DNA from: Candidatus Viadribacter manganicus
GTDB lineage: Bacteria; Pseudomonadota; Alphaproteobacteria; Caulobacterales; Aquidulcibacteraceae
Reading direction: 5' to 3'
NCBI RefSeq assembly: GCF_001679665.1
Contig: NZ_CP013244.1
Span: 1,992,980 to 2,056,979 of the forward strand
DNA: 64,000 nucleotides
Position 1 is the first letter of the stretch. The number at the start of each line of letters is the position of its first letter. Both the position numbers and the translations under genes were made by a program. The notes beneath the pieces are model-generated. The model was not told the DNA's origin and made no database searches. It saw nothing but the letters and a program-made list of their open reading frames with translations. This document shows positions 18,130 through 26,558 of this stretch, one piece after another.

Positions 18130-19226
18130 GCGCCGTGCCGCTAGAAGATTCGCCCCCCCCTGAATCCGACAAGGGTCCAGGTCTCCGCGTTATGACGTCA
18201 CGACGCGTGGCGATCATTCTCTTCAATCTTGGTGGACCGGACAAACAAGAATCCGTGCGCCCTTTTCTGTTCAATCTCTTCAACGACAAAGCCATCATTG
18301 GCCTGCCGCAGCCATTTCGTTTCTTCATCGCGCAATTGATATCGCGCTCTCGCGAAAAGCTGGCGAAAGCCAATTACGCACTCATGGGCGGCGGCTCACC
18401 CATCTTGCCTGAGACCTTTAAACAAGCTGATGCGTTAGAGCAGGCGATCGCCAAGCGCGTCTCGAACGTGACCTTCAAATGCTTCCCGGCGATGCGCTAT
18501 TGGAAGCCGTTCACGAAAGACACAGCGAAGGCCGTTGAAAAGTGGGGCGCGACCGATGTCATTCTGTTGCCGCTCTATCCGCAATTCTCGAGCACGACGA
18601 CAGCGTCATCGCTGAATGCATGGCGCACAGCATCAAAACTGCCGGCTTCAACGATCTGCTGTTATCCGGCCGGTGCGAAGTTCGCACAGGCGCATGCGGA
18701 CGCCATTCTCAAGACTTGGCGCGAAAACGGATCGCCGCCCTCGCCCCGTTTGCTCTTCTCAGCTCACGGCTTGCCACAGAGCGTGATCGCGCGTGGCGAT
18801 CCCTATCAGTGGCAAGTCGAGCAGAGCGTTGCGGCCGTCCGCAAACTGCTGCCCCCTGATTGGGACATCCGTACCTGCTACCAATCGCGTGTCGGTCCAA
18901 TGAAATGGATCGGCCCCTCGACTGAGGAAGAAATCCACCAAGCTGGTAAGGATGGCGTGGGCGTCGTCCTGACCCCCATCGCATTCGTGTCCGAGCACGT
19001 CGAAACCCTGGTCGAACTCGACCTTGAGTATGCTCAAGTTGCCCGCGGGCTTGGTCTGCCATATTACCTCCGCGCTCCGGCTCTCGGCGCCGACCCGCGC
19101 TTCATCGACGCGTTAGCGGATTTGGTGGAGCGTGCTCTGGGCGCCCCGGGTAAGGTCCAAAGCGAATCCGGCGAACGGATTTGCCCGGCCGTGAATGGGC
19201 TTTGCGCACAAGGGGGCGCTCGCTGA
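18126..19226 (+). CDS. hemH: Ferrochelatase
   Basis: Inserts ferrous iron into protoporphyrin IX. The 366-residue protein has an extra N-terminal stretch of about 25 residues before the family start (RRVAIILFNLGGPDKQESV). FSAHGLPQSVI carries the catalytic His and SEHVETLVELD the conserved acidic residues. The last 20 residues contain two cysteines (CPAVNGLC), a pattern seen in alphaproteobacterial ferrochelatases and possibly tied to an Fe-S centre. The second in-frame ATG (18192, MTSRRVAI) is an alternative start, but the ATGA junction with hemE favours 18126. Confidence 0.95.
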   Translation: MSAVPLEDSPPPESDKGPGLRVMTSRRVAIILFNLGGPDKQESVRPFLFNLFNDKAIIGLPQPFRFFIAQLISRSREKLAKANYALMGGGSPILPETFKQADALEQAIAKRVSNVTFKCFPAMRYWKPFTKDTAKAVEKWGATDVILLPLYPQFSSTTTASSLNAWRTASKLPASTICCYPAGAKFAQAHADAILKTWRENGSPPSPRLLFSAHGLPQSVIARGDPYQWQVEQSVAAVRKLLPPDWDIRTCYQSRVGPMKWIGPSTEEEIHQAGKDGVGVVLTPIAFVSEHVETLVELDLEYAQVARGLGLPYYLRAPALGADPRFIDALADLVERALGAPGKVQSESGERICPAVNGLCAQGGAR

Positions 19227-19696
19227 TGGAACACGTGATCGGCTACGATCTCGCGAGAGGCCTGCACATCATCGCCATCATCGCCTGGGTGTCGGGCCTT
19301 CTGATGCTGCCGCGTTTCTACGCCTACATCACGGGCTCACAGGCCGGCGGCGAGCTTGAGCAGGCGATGCTCAAGGCCGCCCGTAGCCTTCGCATGATCA
19401 TCCTGACGCCGAGCCTGGTGCTGGCATGGGCTTTCGGCATTTTCCTTTTCGCCACCTACCTGGTCGCCGATTGGTCGCGCCCCTTCCCGGATATCGTCGC
19501 CAGCGTGCCGCACTGGTTCTGGGGCAAGCTTATCCTTGTGTTAGGCTTGTCCGGTTACCACGGCTTCCTATCTGCAGAAGGTCGCAAGCTCGCCTCAGGG
19601 CAGCGGCGCCATTCAGAACGCTACTGGCGGTTGATGAGCGAGATCCCGTTTCTCGTGGCGATCGCCGTGGTTCTCCTGGCTACGCTGGAACCCTAA
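19226..19696 (+). CDS. hemJ: Protoporphyrinogen oxidase HemJ
   Basis: Membrane protoporphyrinogen IX oxidase of the HemJ type, feeding ferrochelatase. At 156 residues it has four hydrophobic helices. Conserved marks are LHIIAIIAWVSGLLMLPRFY in the first helix (His and family motif), then SLRMIILTPSLVLAWAFGI and WGKLILVLGLSGYHGFL with the second conserved His. The ATG at 19226 overlaps the hemH stop as TGATG and follows AGGGGG; the longer frame lies within hemH. Confidence 0.92.
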   Translation: MEHVIGYDLARGLHIIAIIAWVSGLLMLPRFYAYITGSQAGGELEQAMLKAARSLRMIILTPSLVLAWAFGIFLFATYLVADWSRPFPDIVASVPHWFWGKLILVLGLSGYHGFLSAEGRKLASGQRRHSERYWRLMSEIPFLVAIAVVLLATLEP

Positions 19697-19787
19697 CACC
19701 TGAGGCTTTCAGCGGCTTGACGCTCCCCGCGCGGTGTGGTGTGGCTGTCCGTGCGTGCTCCGGCATGCTCGCGACGGCGGCGCCAGC

Positions 19788-19846
19788 CAACTTCTCCTAA
19801 CCGCCGGTTCTTCCTTCCATCTCCAGTCCCTGCCCGCGCCCTACGT
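19788..19846 (+). promoter_or_regulatory. C-rich, G-poor rho leader (candidate rut site)
   Basis: In the 184-base gap between hemJ and rho, bases 19791-19842 contain 26 C and 7 G out of 52, including CTTCCTTCCATCTCC. Such C-rich, G-poor unstructured RNA is what Rho binds. Rho is known to limit its own expression through its leader in several bacteria. The start of the transcript is not evident. Confidence 0.4.
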
Positions 19847-19880
19847 GCGCCTGGTGTCCAGGGTCACCCTGAGAAATCTC

Positions 19881-21173
19881 ATGACTGAAACACAAGCACT
19901 CGAAGAGCTCACCTCACTCACGCTGCAAGAGCTCAAGCGTAAGCCGCCGGCTGAATTGCTGGCGCTCGCCGAAACCCTCGAGATCGAGGGCGCGAACACG
20001 CTGCGCAGCCAAGACATGATGTTCGCCATCCTGAAAACCGTCGCTGAGCGCGGCGTTGAGATCGGTGGTGCGGGCGTCGTTGAAATCTTGTCCGACGGCT
20101 TCGGCTTCCTGCGCTCGCCGCAATCGAACTACTTGCCGGGTCCGGACGACATTTACGTCTCGCCTCAGCAGATCCGTAAATTTGGTCTCCGCACCGGCGA
20201 CACCGTCGAAGGCCAGATCAAATCTCCGAAAGACGGCGAACGCTATTTCGCCCTGACCAAGGTGAACTCGGTCAATTTCGAGGATCCCGAACGCGTTCGG
20301 CACAAGGTTCACTTCGATAACCTGACGCCGCTCTACCCGACCGAGCGCCTCAAGATGGAGCTCGACGATCCGACCATCAAAGACAAAACCGGCCGCATCA
20401 TCGACATTGTCGCGCCGATCGGCAAAGGCCAGCGTTCACTGATCGTCGCGCAGCCGCGTACGGGTAAAACCGTCATCATGCAGAACATCGCCAAGGCGAT
20501 CGAAGCAAACCACCCGGAAGTGTTTCTGATCGTTCTGCTGATCGACGAACGCCCCGAAGAAGTCACCGACATGCAGCGCAGCGTGAAGGGCGAAGTCGTT
20601 GCCTCCACGTTCGACGAGCCGGCCACGCGTCACGTTGCGGTTGCGGAAATGGTGATTGAGAAAGCCAAGCGCCTCGCCGAACACGGAAAGGATGTTGTGA
20701 TCCTGCTCGACTCGGTTACGCGCCTCGGCCGCGCCTACAACACCGTCGTGCCCTCCTCGGGCAAGGTGCTGACTGGCGGTGTCGATGCTAACGCGCTGCA
20801 ACGTCCGAAGCGTTTCTTCGGCGCCGCGCGTAATCTCGAAGAAGGCGGCTCGCTCACCATCATCGCGACGGCCCTCATCGATACCGGCTCGCGCATGGAC
20901 GAAGTCATCTTCGAAGAGTTCAAGGGCACGGGTAACAGCGAACTCCAACTCGACCGTAAGGTCGCGGACCGCCGCATCTTCCCGGCCATCGATGTCTTGA
21001 AGTCCGGCACGCGCAAGGATGAGCTCATCACGCCGAAGGAGCACCTGCAGAAGATGTACGTGCTCCGCCGCATCCTCAGCCCGATGGGCACGCAGGACGC
21101 GATCGAGTTCCTCTTGGACAAGCTCAAAGGCTCGAAGAACAACGACGACTTCTTCCAGTCGATGAACACCTAA
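19881..21173 (+). CDS. rho: Transcription termination factor Rho
   Basis: Hexameric RNA helicase ending untranslated transcripts. I use the ATG at 19881 ([20 protein letters not shown]), giving 430 residues, the normal length; the frame is open for 49 more codons upstream with no similarity. The N-terminal RNA-binding domain contains [20 protein letters not shown]. The Walker A loop is QPRTGKTV near residue 193, the Walker B and R loops follow ([16 protein letters not shown]), and the Q-loop region [12 protein letters not shown] is present. It is followed by a strong hairpin terminator. Confidence 0.97.
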   Translation: MTETQALEELTSLTLQELKRKPPAELLALAETLEIEGANTLRSQDMMFAILKTVAERGVEIGGAGVVEILSDGFGFLRSPQSNYLPGPDDIYVSPQQIRKFGLRTGDTVEGQIKSPKDGERYFALTKVNSVNFEDPERVRHKVHFDNLTPLYPTERLKMELDDPTIKDKTGRIIDIVAPIGKGQRSLIVAQPRTGKTVIMQNIAKAIEANHPEVFLIVLLIDERPEEVTDMQRSVKGEVVASTFDEPATRHVAVAEMVIEKAKRLAEHGKDVVILLDSVTRLGRAYNTVVPSSGKVLTGGVDANALQRPKRFFGAARNLEEGGSLTIIATALIDTGSRMDEVIFEEFKGTGNSELQLDRKVADRRIFPAIDVLKSGTRKDELITPKEHLQKMYVLRRILSPMGTQDAIEFLLDKLKGSKNNDDFFQSMNT

Positions 21174-21197
21174 CTTCGCCACCAAAGGTGACGTTGA

Positions 21198-21226
21198 GAG
21201 GCGCGGCGCAAGTCGCGCCTCTTTTG
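21198..21226 (+). terminator. Intrinsic terminator after rho
   Basis: GAGGCGCG (21198-21205) pairs perfectly with CGCGCCTC (21214-21221) and is followed by TTTT. Confidence 0.8.
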
Positions 21227-21230
21227 TGCG

Positions 21231-21270
21231 TCGATCCAGGATCCCGGGTCTCGCGGGGCCAGGATGACGA
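21231..21270. repeat. Partial copy of the GGGTCCCG/CCGGGATGACG-type palindromic repeat
   Basis: ATCCAGGATCCCGGGTC and CCAGGATGACGA resemble the right half of the repeat inserted in mnmG (words GGGTCCCGGAT and CCGGGATGACG). It lies between the rho terminator and the GST gene. The match is by eye and partial. Confidence 0.4.
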
Positions 21271-21315
21271 TGGCCCGCCGCAATGCTAGATCCTCCGGCA
21301 ACCGGAGGAACGCCC

Positions 21316-21921
21316 ATGCTCAAGATTTATCACTCGCAAGGCGCCCGCTCGCTGCGCGTATTGTGGCTCTGCGAAGAGATGGGCGTTCCGTACGAAACCG
21401 CCGAAGCTTCGTTCATGAAGCCGAGCGACGAGTTCAAAGCCATCAACCCACTGCGCACAGTGCCGGTGATGCAAGACGGCGACGTCACCATGATCGAGTC
21501 CGTCGCGATGATGATCTACATCATGGCGAAGTACGGCCCGACCGATCTCGAAGTGAAGCCGAACGAGGCGGGCTACGGCGATTACCTGCAATATCTTTTG
21601 TTCGGTGAAGCTGGCATCGCGGCCTACGGCAATCCCCTTGTCGGCACCCGCTTCATGGCGCCCGCCGATCAGAAAGAAAACTGGACCGCCGGCTATCTCA
21701 AGGGCGCAATTTTGAAACGCTTAGAATTCGTCGGCGAGCGTCTCGCCGGCAAACCCTATGTCGCAGCCAATCGCTTCACCGCCGCAGACATCTCGGTTTC
21801 ATACATCGCCACCGGCGCGAAGTTCGCGGGCATCGCCGACGAACTCCCCGCCACCATCAAAACTTACATCGACAATCTCTGGCAGCGCCCAGCCTTCCAA
21901 CGCGCCGCTGCTGTGAAGTAA
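21316..21921 (+). CDS. Glutathione S-transferase family protein
   Basis: A 201-residue cytosolic GST fold. The thioredoxin-like N-terminal domain runs MLKIYHSQGARSLRVLWLCEE, with NPLRTVPVMQDGD (cis-Pro glutathione contact) and ESVAMMIYIMAKY (glutathione gamma-Glu site). The all-helical C-terminal domain carries the capping motif RFTAADISVSYI. The substrate cannot be told. GGAGGA stands 9 bases before the ATG at 21316; the frame opens earlier (21283) inside non-coding sequence. Confidence 0.9.
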   Translation: MLKIYHSQGARSLRVLWLCEEMGVPYETAEASFMKPSDEFKAINPLRTVPVMQDGDVTMIESVAMMIYIMAKYGPTDLEVKPNEAGYGDYLQYLLFGEAGIAAYGNPLVGTRFMAPADQKENWTAGYLKGAILKRLEFVGERLAGKPYVAANRFTAADISVSYIATGAKFAGIADELPATIKTYIDNLWQRPAFQRAAAVK

Positions 21922-21945
21922 GCGCGCGGCGTTGCGCCAGAAATC

Positions 21946-21974
21946 GCGTCACCCTGGGCTTGTCGGGGTGACGC
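21946..21974. terminator. Hairpin between convergent GST and quinone oxidoreductase genes
   Basis: GCGTCACCC (21946-21954) pairs perfectly with GGGTGACGC (21966-21974). It may act as a bidirectional terminator, although neither side has a clear T tract. It also resembles the short GTCATCC/GGATGAC type of repetitive palindrome. Confidence 0.5.
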
Positions 21975-21980
21975 TAAATC

Positions 21981-22949
21981 CTACGGAACGAGCACCGAGC
22001 TTCCCGTCGTTCTGCGTCCTTCGAGATCAGCATGCGCCTTCGCGGCGTCGGCCAATGCGTAACGCGCCGGCGCTGCCACCTTCACCGCTCCGCTCGCAAG
22101 CACCGCAAACAAATCCGCTGCGGTCTCATCCAAAGTCTCGGCCGTCGAGACGTAGTTGAACATCGTCGGCCGCGTCAAAAATAGCGAGCCGCGTTGCGCC
22201 AGCGCGAGCGGGTTGATATCCGGCGGCGGCCCCGACGCATTGCCGAACGAAACCAGCATCCCGAGCGGACGCAAGCTATCGAGCGACGCCATGAAGGTGT
22301 CCTTGCCAACGCTATCGTAGACGACATGCGCGCCGGCGCCGGTGATCTCCCGAACGCGCTTGGCAATATCCTCGCGCGCAGGAATGATCGTGTGATCCGC
22401 GCCGAGCTTACGCGCGATCTCTGCTTTCTCATCACTGCCAACAACCGCGATGACGTTTGCACCAAGATGCTTTGCCCATTGCACGGCGATCTGACCAACG
22501 CCGCCGGCGGCCGCGTGGATTACAACGTCGTGGCCGCGTTCCACGCGAAACGTCTTACGCAAAAGGAAACGCGCGGTCATGCCTTTGAGCAAAGAGGCGG
22601 CTGCAATATCGAACGCAATCGCGTCCGGCAACTTCACCGCTTGCGTCTCGTTCACAACGTGCGTCTCGGCATAAGCGCCGATCGGGCCGCTCGCATAAGT
22701 GATGCGATCGTCTGCGTTGAAGCGCGTCACATCGGCGCCAACGGCTTCGACAATCCCCGCGCCTTCGAGGCCTAAGCCCATCGGCAGCGCGTTTTTGTAC
22801 AAGCCTGTGCGATGATAGACATCGATGAAGTTCACGCCGATCGCGTGATTGCGCACGCGCACCTGATGCGGGCCCGGCTCGCGCGTTTCAACCTCGGTGA
22901 GGGCGATGACCTCCGGTCCGCCATGGCTCTCGATCCGCATTGCTTTCAT
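21981..22949 (-). CDS. NADPH:quinone oxidoreductase (MDR superfamily, Qor-like)
   Basis: A 322-residue zinc-free medium-chain dehydrogenase/reductase. Qor-type landmarks are GVNFIDVYHRTGLY, GLEGAGIVEAVGADV, LLKGMTARFLLRKTF, the nucleotide loop HAAAGGVGQIAVQWAK near residue 145, and GADHTI. Likely one-electron quinone reduction with NADPH. I chose the ATG at 22949, preceded by AGGAGA at good spacing, over the longer frame to 23012. Confidence 0.9.
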   Translation of the reverse strand: MKAMRIESHGGPEVIALTEVETREPGPHQVRVRNHAIGVNFIDVYHRTGLYKNALPMGLGLEGAGIVEAVGADVTRFNADDRITYASGPIGAYAETHVVNETQAVKLPDAIAFDIAAASLLKGMTARFLLRKTFRVERGHDVVIHAAAGGVGQIAVQWAKHLGANVIAVVGSDEKAEIARKLGADHTIIPAREDIAKRVREITGAGAHVVYDSVGKDTFMASLDSLRPLGMLVSFGNASGPPPDINPLALAQRGSLFLTRPTMFNYVSTAETLDETAADLFAVLASGAVKVAAPARYALADAAKAHADLEGRRTTGSSVLVP

Positions 22950-22993
22950 GGATGTCTCCTGCCCGACGCATGTGTGGTCGAGGTGGTCGCGCT

Positions 22994-23911
22994 TCAATTC
23001 TCCATCGCGCACTGAAACACGCCGTTGCCCTCGTCGCCGTCCGCTTCGTCGAGGTCGCGCACTGCCTCGGCCGCATTTTCGACGGCGACGATCTGTGCAT
23101 GCGCCCGCGCGGCTTCGACGTAGTTGCGATCATGGCCGAACATGCCGAACCGCGTCTCAACGCCTCGCGCCGCCAGCGCCGACACCAATGATGCGGCCGG
23201 CGTATCTGTCCCGGTCCAGGCGACGATGTGCGAGAGATCGACGTTGCGCCGTTCGAGCGTGTCGAGCTCGCGGGCATTTGAGATCGTCGTGTAGATCATT
23301 GCCTGTGGCGCGAGGCGCGCCAGGCGCGCCGCGGCATCGACGCTGTAGGTCACGAAGACCACCCGGCCCATCGCGTTGGCCGCTTCCACTTCGCTGACCA
23401 CATCCTCAAAGCGAACGCTGCGCTTGATGTCGAGTTCGAGGATCGTCTTGCCATCGGCCCATTCAAGCGCTTCGGCCAAGGTTGGCGCGCGCGCGTCGAC
23501 GCGCTGGCCGCTTTCGTCTTCAAGCTGGAAAGTCAGCAGCTGCGCCAGGTCGAGATCGGCAATTGCGCCTGTGCCCGTCGTCGTGCGCTCGGCGCGATCG
23601 TCGTGCATGAGTACGAGCACGCCATCCGCTGTCCGCGAGATGTCGACCTCGAGAAAGGCGCTTGGCGCGACGCTGAGTGTGTTCTCGAACGTTGGGATCG
23701 CATTCTCGGCAAAGCCCGGCGCCGGGCCGCCGCGATGCACCGACACCGCCGTGACGCCGCGATCGCGCAGGCAGTCGAAGTAAGCATTGAGATTGGACGG
23801 CACAGCAACGCCGGCGCTCGATGGCGCCTGACCAATGCTGGCGCCGTCACCACCAATCTGTTCACCGCACGCAGCGAGCACCAGCGTTGCAGCAATCAGC
23901 GCCCGCTTCAT
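22994..23911 (-). CDS. Glycerophosphodiester phosphodiesterase family lipoprotein
   Basis: A 305-residue exported protein. MKRALIAATLVLAACGEQ is a lipoprotein signal with lipobox LAAC. The GDPD TIM-barrel motifs follow: HRGGPAPGFAENAIPTFENT (catalytic His and Glu-Asn), EVDISRTADGVLVLMHDD (metal-binding Glu/Asp and second His), and LELDIKRS. It probably cleaves glycerophosphodiesters or related phosphoesters at the membrane. The ATG overlaps the stop of the dienelactone hydrolase gene by 4 bases, so the two are an operon. Confidence 0.87.
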   Translation of the reverse strand: MKRALIAATLVLAACGEQIGGDGASIGQAPSSAGVAVPSNLNAYFDCLRDRGVTAVSVHRGGPAPGFAENAIPTFENTLSVAPSAFLEVDISRTADGVLVLMHDDRAERTTTGTGAIADLDLAQLLTFQLEDESGQRVDARAPTLAEALEWADGKTILELDIKRSVRFEDVVSEVEAANAMGRVVFVTYSVDAAARLARLAPQAMIYTTISNARELDTLERRNVDLSHIVAWTGTDTPAASLVSALAARGVETRFGMFGHDRNYVEAARAHAQIVAVENAAEAVRDLDEADGDEGNGVFQCAMEN

Positions 23912-24597
23912 GCGAGTGCCTTGTTCAAGAACGCGATCGTCCGTCCATCCGCGAGCTGCTTAGCGCCCTCATCGTAGTGCGCGCCGCCTTCACGCGTGAA
24001 GGCGTGATCCTGCTCGGCGTACTCGCACACGGTGACGAGCGGATTGTTCTTCAGCGTTTCGCGAATGGTGTTGAGCGCGTCTGCCGGGATGAAGCCGTCC
24101 TTCATCGGGTTGTGGAGCATCACCGGCTTCTTGATCGCGCCGGCTTCGCCAAGCGCGGTGTGGATTCCGCCGCCATGGTAGGCGACGCTCGCGTCCGTAT
24201 CGGTCCGGCATGCCGTAAGGAACGCGATATAGCCGCCCATGCAATAGCCGAGCACGCCGGCTTTGCTGACGCCTTGAGTGCGCGCCCAAGTCAGAGTGGC
24301 CTGCACGTCTTTGACGCTCGCGCTTTTGTCGAGCTGGTTCATGTAGTCGAGCGCCTGCTTCCACTCGGCCTCGCTCTGGTCGGTCAGATCTATGCCCGGC
24401 TTGATCCGCCAGAACAGATCCGGCGACACCGCCAGGAAGCCCTCGCGCGCTAGCCAGTCGGCCTTGCCGCGCATCACCGCGTTGACGCCGAAGATCTCCT
24501 GGATCGCCACGACCGCGCCCTTGGGCGTTCCCGAGGGCCGCGCGACGTACGCCTTGAACGCCCCGTCCGGACCCTGGACTTCAACCCATTCACCCAT
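23908..24597 (-). CDS. Dienelactone hydrolase family protein
   Basis: A 229-residue alpha/beta hydrolase. The nucleophile is the Cys in GYCMGG (near residue 117), and the His lies in QDHAFTREGG near 202, the usual DLH triad places. AIQEIFGVN is the family N-terminal block and DLFWRIKPG follows. Members hydrolyse dienelactone or unrelated esters; the substrate here is unknown. It lies upstream of, and overlaps, the GDPD lipoprotein gene. Confidence 0.88.
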   Translation of the reverse strand: MGEWVEVQGPDGAFKAYVARPSGTPKGAVVAIQEIFGVNAVMRGKADWLAREGFLAVSPDLFWRIKPGIDLTDQSEAEWKQALDYMNQLDKSASVKDVQATLTWARTQGVSKAGVLGYCMGGYIAFLTACRTDTDASVAYHGGGIHTALGEAGAIKKPVMLHNPMKDGFIPADALNTIRETLKNNPLVTVCEYAEQDHAFTREGGAHYDEGAKQLADGRTIAFLNKALA

Positions 24598-24665
24598 AGC
24601 TCGCTCCTTGGCTTTGGCCGCGTTATAGACCGGCAGTGCGCAGATCGCGCGAAGGAATTGGACCC

Positions 24666-24926
24666 ATGAAGTTCACCGTCAATGTGGAGTGCAGCCCCGA
24701 GGAAGCCCGCCGCTTCATGGGCCTGCCGGATGTCACGCCGATCAACGAAGCGCTCGTCGCCGAGATGGGCAAGCGCATGGAAAAGAACCTCGCGCTGATG
24801 AGCGGCGAGTCGATGATGAGCTCGTGGATGAGCGTCGGCACGCAGGCTCAGGACGCCTTCGTGAAGCTGATGACCTCCGGTGCGAGCATGGCCGCTGGCG
24901 CGACTGCTCCACGTGAAAAGCCCTAA
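24666..24926 (+). CDS. DUF6489 family small protein
   Basis: An 86-residue protein, MKFTVNVECSPEEARRFMGL at its start, matching a small alphaproteobacterial family of unknown function (DUF6489) often found near mnmE. It has a beta-strand start, the conserved RRFMGLPDVTPIN block, then amphipathic helical segments rich in Met (KRMEKNLALMSGESMMSSWM), which may associate with membranes or granules. AAGGA precedes the ATG at 24666. It is 21 bases before mnmE. Confidence 0.8.
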   Translation: MKFTVNVECSPEEARRFMGLPDVTPINEALVAEMGKRMEKNLALMSGESMMSSWMSVGTQAQDAFVKLMTSGASMAAGATAPREKP

Positions 24927-24945
24927 TCCGGCTTTAGTCGTTTTC
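24917..24945 (+). terminator. Hairpin between DUF6489 and mnmE
   Basis: AAAGCC (24917-24922) pairs with GGCTTT (24930-24935), followed by AGTCGTTTT. The outer bases GTGAAAA (24913-24919) and TTTTCAC (24941-24947) are also inversely repeated. It could terminate DUF6489 transcripts, or be part of a ParB-binding cluster, since GTGAAA/TTTCAC are parS half-sites. Confidence 0.4.
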
Positions 24946-24947
24946 AC

Positions 24948-26258
24948 ATGAAACCGGAGACCATCGTCGCGCTCGCGACTGGCGCTGGCCGCGCCGGCGT
25001 CGCGGTGATCCGCCTGTCCGGACCCGCCGCTGGCGCTGCTCTGAGCGCGCTGACGGCCCGAGATCTGCCCAAGCCGCGCATGGCGACGCGCGAGGCGTTC
25101 TGTGATCCCCGCACCGGCGTTTCGCTCGATGACGGCCTGGCGCTCTGGTTTCCCGGACCCCACAGCTTCACCGGCGAGGACGTCGTCGAACTCCACATCC
25201 ACGGCGGCTCGGCCGTCATTGCCGCCGTCATCGACGCGGCCCTGAGCCAGCCTGGCGTCCGGCCAGCGGAGCCGGGCGAGTACACCCGCCGCGCCTTCGA
25301 GAACGGCAAGCTCGACCTGGCCGAAGCCGAGGGCCTCGCAGACCTCGTAGACGCCGAAACCGAAGGCCAACGCCGCCAAGCCCTTCGGCAGCGGCGCGGG
25401 GCTTTGAGCGCCGTCTACGAGGGCTGGCGCGCCCGCCTGATCGAAGCGGCCGCCCTGATCGAAGCCGAGATAGATTTCCCGGACGAGGACCTCCCAGGCG
25501 CGCTGGCGCAGCGGGCGGGGCCGATCCTCCGAGCCCTTGCCGACGACATGGGCCGGCACCTCAACGACGCCCACCGCGGCGAGCGCGTCCGCGACGGATT
25601 CCGCATCGCCATTTTGGGCGAGCCCAATGTCGGCAAGTCGAGCCTGCTGAATGCTCTGGCTCAGCGCGAGGCCGCGATCGTCAGCGACATTCCAGGCACC
25701 ACACGCGACATCGTTGAGACGCGTCGGGTGATGGCGGGCTTCCCAGTCTGGATCGCCGATACTGCGGGGCTGCGGGAAGCGGCGGATGCGATCGAAGCCG
25801 AGGGCATAAGTCGGGCGCTGGCGCGGGCCGAGGAGGCCGATCTCAGGATCGTGTTGGTGGAAGCAGACAACGCCACCGTCCCGGCACTGTTGACCGCGCT
25901 CGGCGAGGGCGACCTGGTGGTGAAGTCGAAGGCAGACCTGACCGGCGACAGCGGCCACCTCACGATCTCGACCAAGACCGGCCAGGGCATCCCCGAACTG
26001 GAGGCGCTGATCGCCGCGCGCGTCGCCGAAGCGCTGGGCCGCGAAGAGGCGCCAGTGCTCACCCGCGCCCGTCACCGCCGTCTGGTGGAAGAGGCGCGTG
26101 CCGCGCTTTCGCGCGCGATCCCTGCACTCGATCTCGGCCCCGAACTCGCCGCCGAAGACGTGCGCGTTGCCGCCGATCAGATCGGCCGTTTGACAGGACG
26201 CATCGATGTCGAAGATCTGCTCGGCGAGATCTTCTCAAGCTTTTGCATCGGCAAATAG
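24948..26258 (+). CDS. mnmE: tRNA modification GTPase MnmE
   Basis: With MnmG forms the cmnm5 modification at U34 of certain tRNAs. The 436-residue protein has the N-terminal tetrahydrofolate-binding domain (ETIVALATGAGRAGVAVIR, SFTGEDVVELHIHGG, PAEPGEYTRRAFENGKLDL). The inserted G domain carries G1 GEPNVGKSSLLNAL near 223, DIPGTTRD and DTAGLREAADAIE. The C-terminal helix ends in the catalytic FCIGK. The G4 position reads SKAD rather than NKxD. The start codon is embedded in a parS-like sequence. Confidence 0.96.
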   Translation: MKPETIVALATGAGRAGVAVIRLSGPAAGAALSALTARDLPKPRMATREAFCDPRTGVSLDDGLALWFPGPHSFTGEDVVELHIHGGSAVIAAVIDAALSQPGVRPAEPGEYTRRAFENGKLDLAEAEGLADLVDAETEGQRRQALRQRRGALSAVYEGWRARLIEAAALIEAEIDFPDEDLPGALAQRAGPILRALADDMGRHLNDAHRGERVRDGFRIAILGEPNVGKSSLLNALAQREAAIVSDIPGTTRDIVETRRVMAGFPVWIADTAGLREAADAIEAEGISRALARAEEADLRIVLVEADNATVPALLTALGEGDLVVKSKADLTGDSGHLTISTKTGQGIPELEALIAARVAEALGREEAPVLTRARHRRLVEEARAALSRAIPALDLGPELAAEDVRVAADQIGRLTGRIDVEDLLGEIFSSFCIGK

Positions 26259-26288
26259 CCCTGCACGAAAACCCGCATGGAATGGGCC

Positions 26289-26302
26289 GTTTCACGCGAA
26301 AC
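26289..26302. promoter_or_regulatory. Candidate parS (ParB-binding) site
   Basis: GTTTCACGCGAAAC matches the parS core GTTTCACGTGAAAC at 13 of 14 positions. It is in the mnmE-mnmG gap, about 3.6 kb before parA and 9.3 kb from the candidate origin, the expected neighbourhood. By a simple base-probability estimate such a match is expected about 0.01 times in 64 kb. Confidence 0.65.
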
Positions 26303-26362
26303 TGGTGAACCGAAATTAGCGGGTTGCACGTGAAGCGCACGCTCTTCGCATCAAGCACCATA

Positions 26363-26490
26363 CCCATTCCCGGAGCGACGCGAAGCGTCGAATCCGGGAC
26401 CCATAAACGCCTCGGTTGGTCATGAGAGCACAACGCCGATCCCCACGCGCCTATGGGTCCCGCACTGCGTTTCGCGCATCCGGGAATGGG
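26363..26490. repeat. Intergenic palindromic repeat element upstream of mnmG
   Basis: Two arms of about 45 bases are inversely repeated around a centre of similar length. The left arm carries CCCATTCCCGG (26363-26373) and CCGGGACCCATA (26394-26405). The right arm carries TATGGGTCCCG (26452-26462) and CCGGGAATGGG (26480-26490). The vocabulary (CATTCC, GGGACCC, GGGTCCC, CCGGGA) is shared with the 103-bp element inside mnmG, so the two look like members of one family. The rest of the 300-base gap (26259-26558) holds the parS candidate and nothing else I can name. Confidence 0.75.
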
Positions 26491-26558
26491 TGGTGTGTGT
26501 TGGTGCAGGGCGCATCGCAGTGACGCCGTGCGGCGCGTCCTATATGAAGCCCCGGCAC

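Noticed and set aside
24474..26075. Long minus-strand frame (533 codons) opposite mnmE and the DLH gene
   Set aside because: It is antisense to clearly identified genes, has unnatural Gly/Arg/His-rich composition and no recognisable domain; a GC-rich shadow frame.
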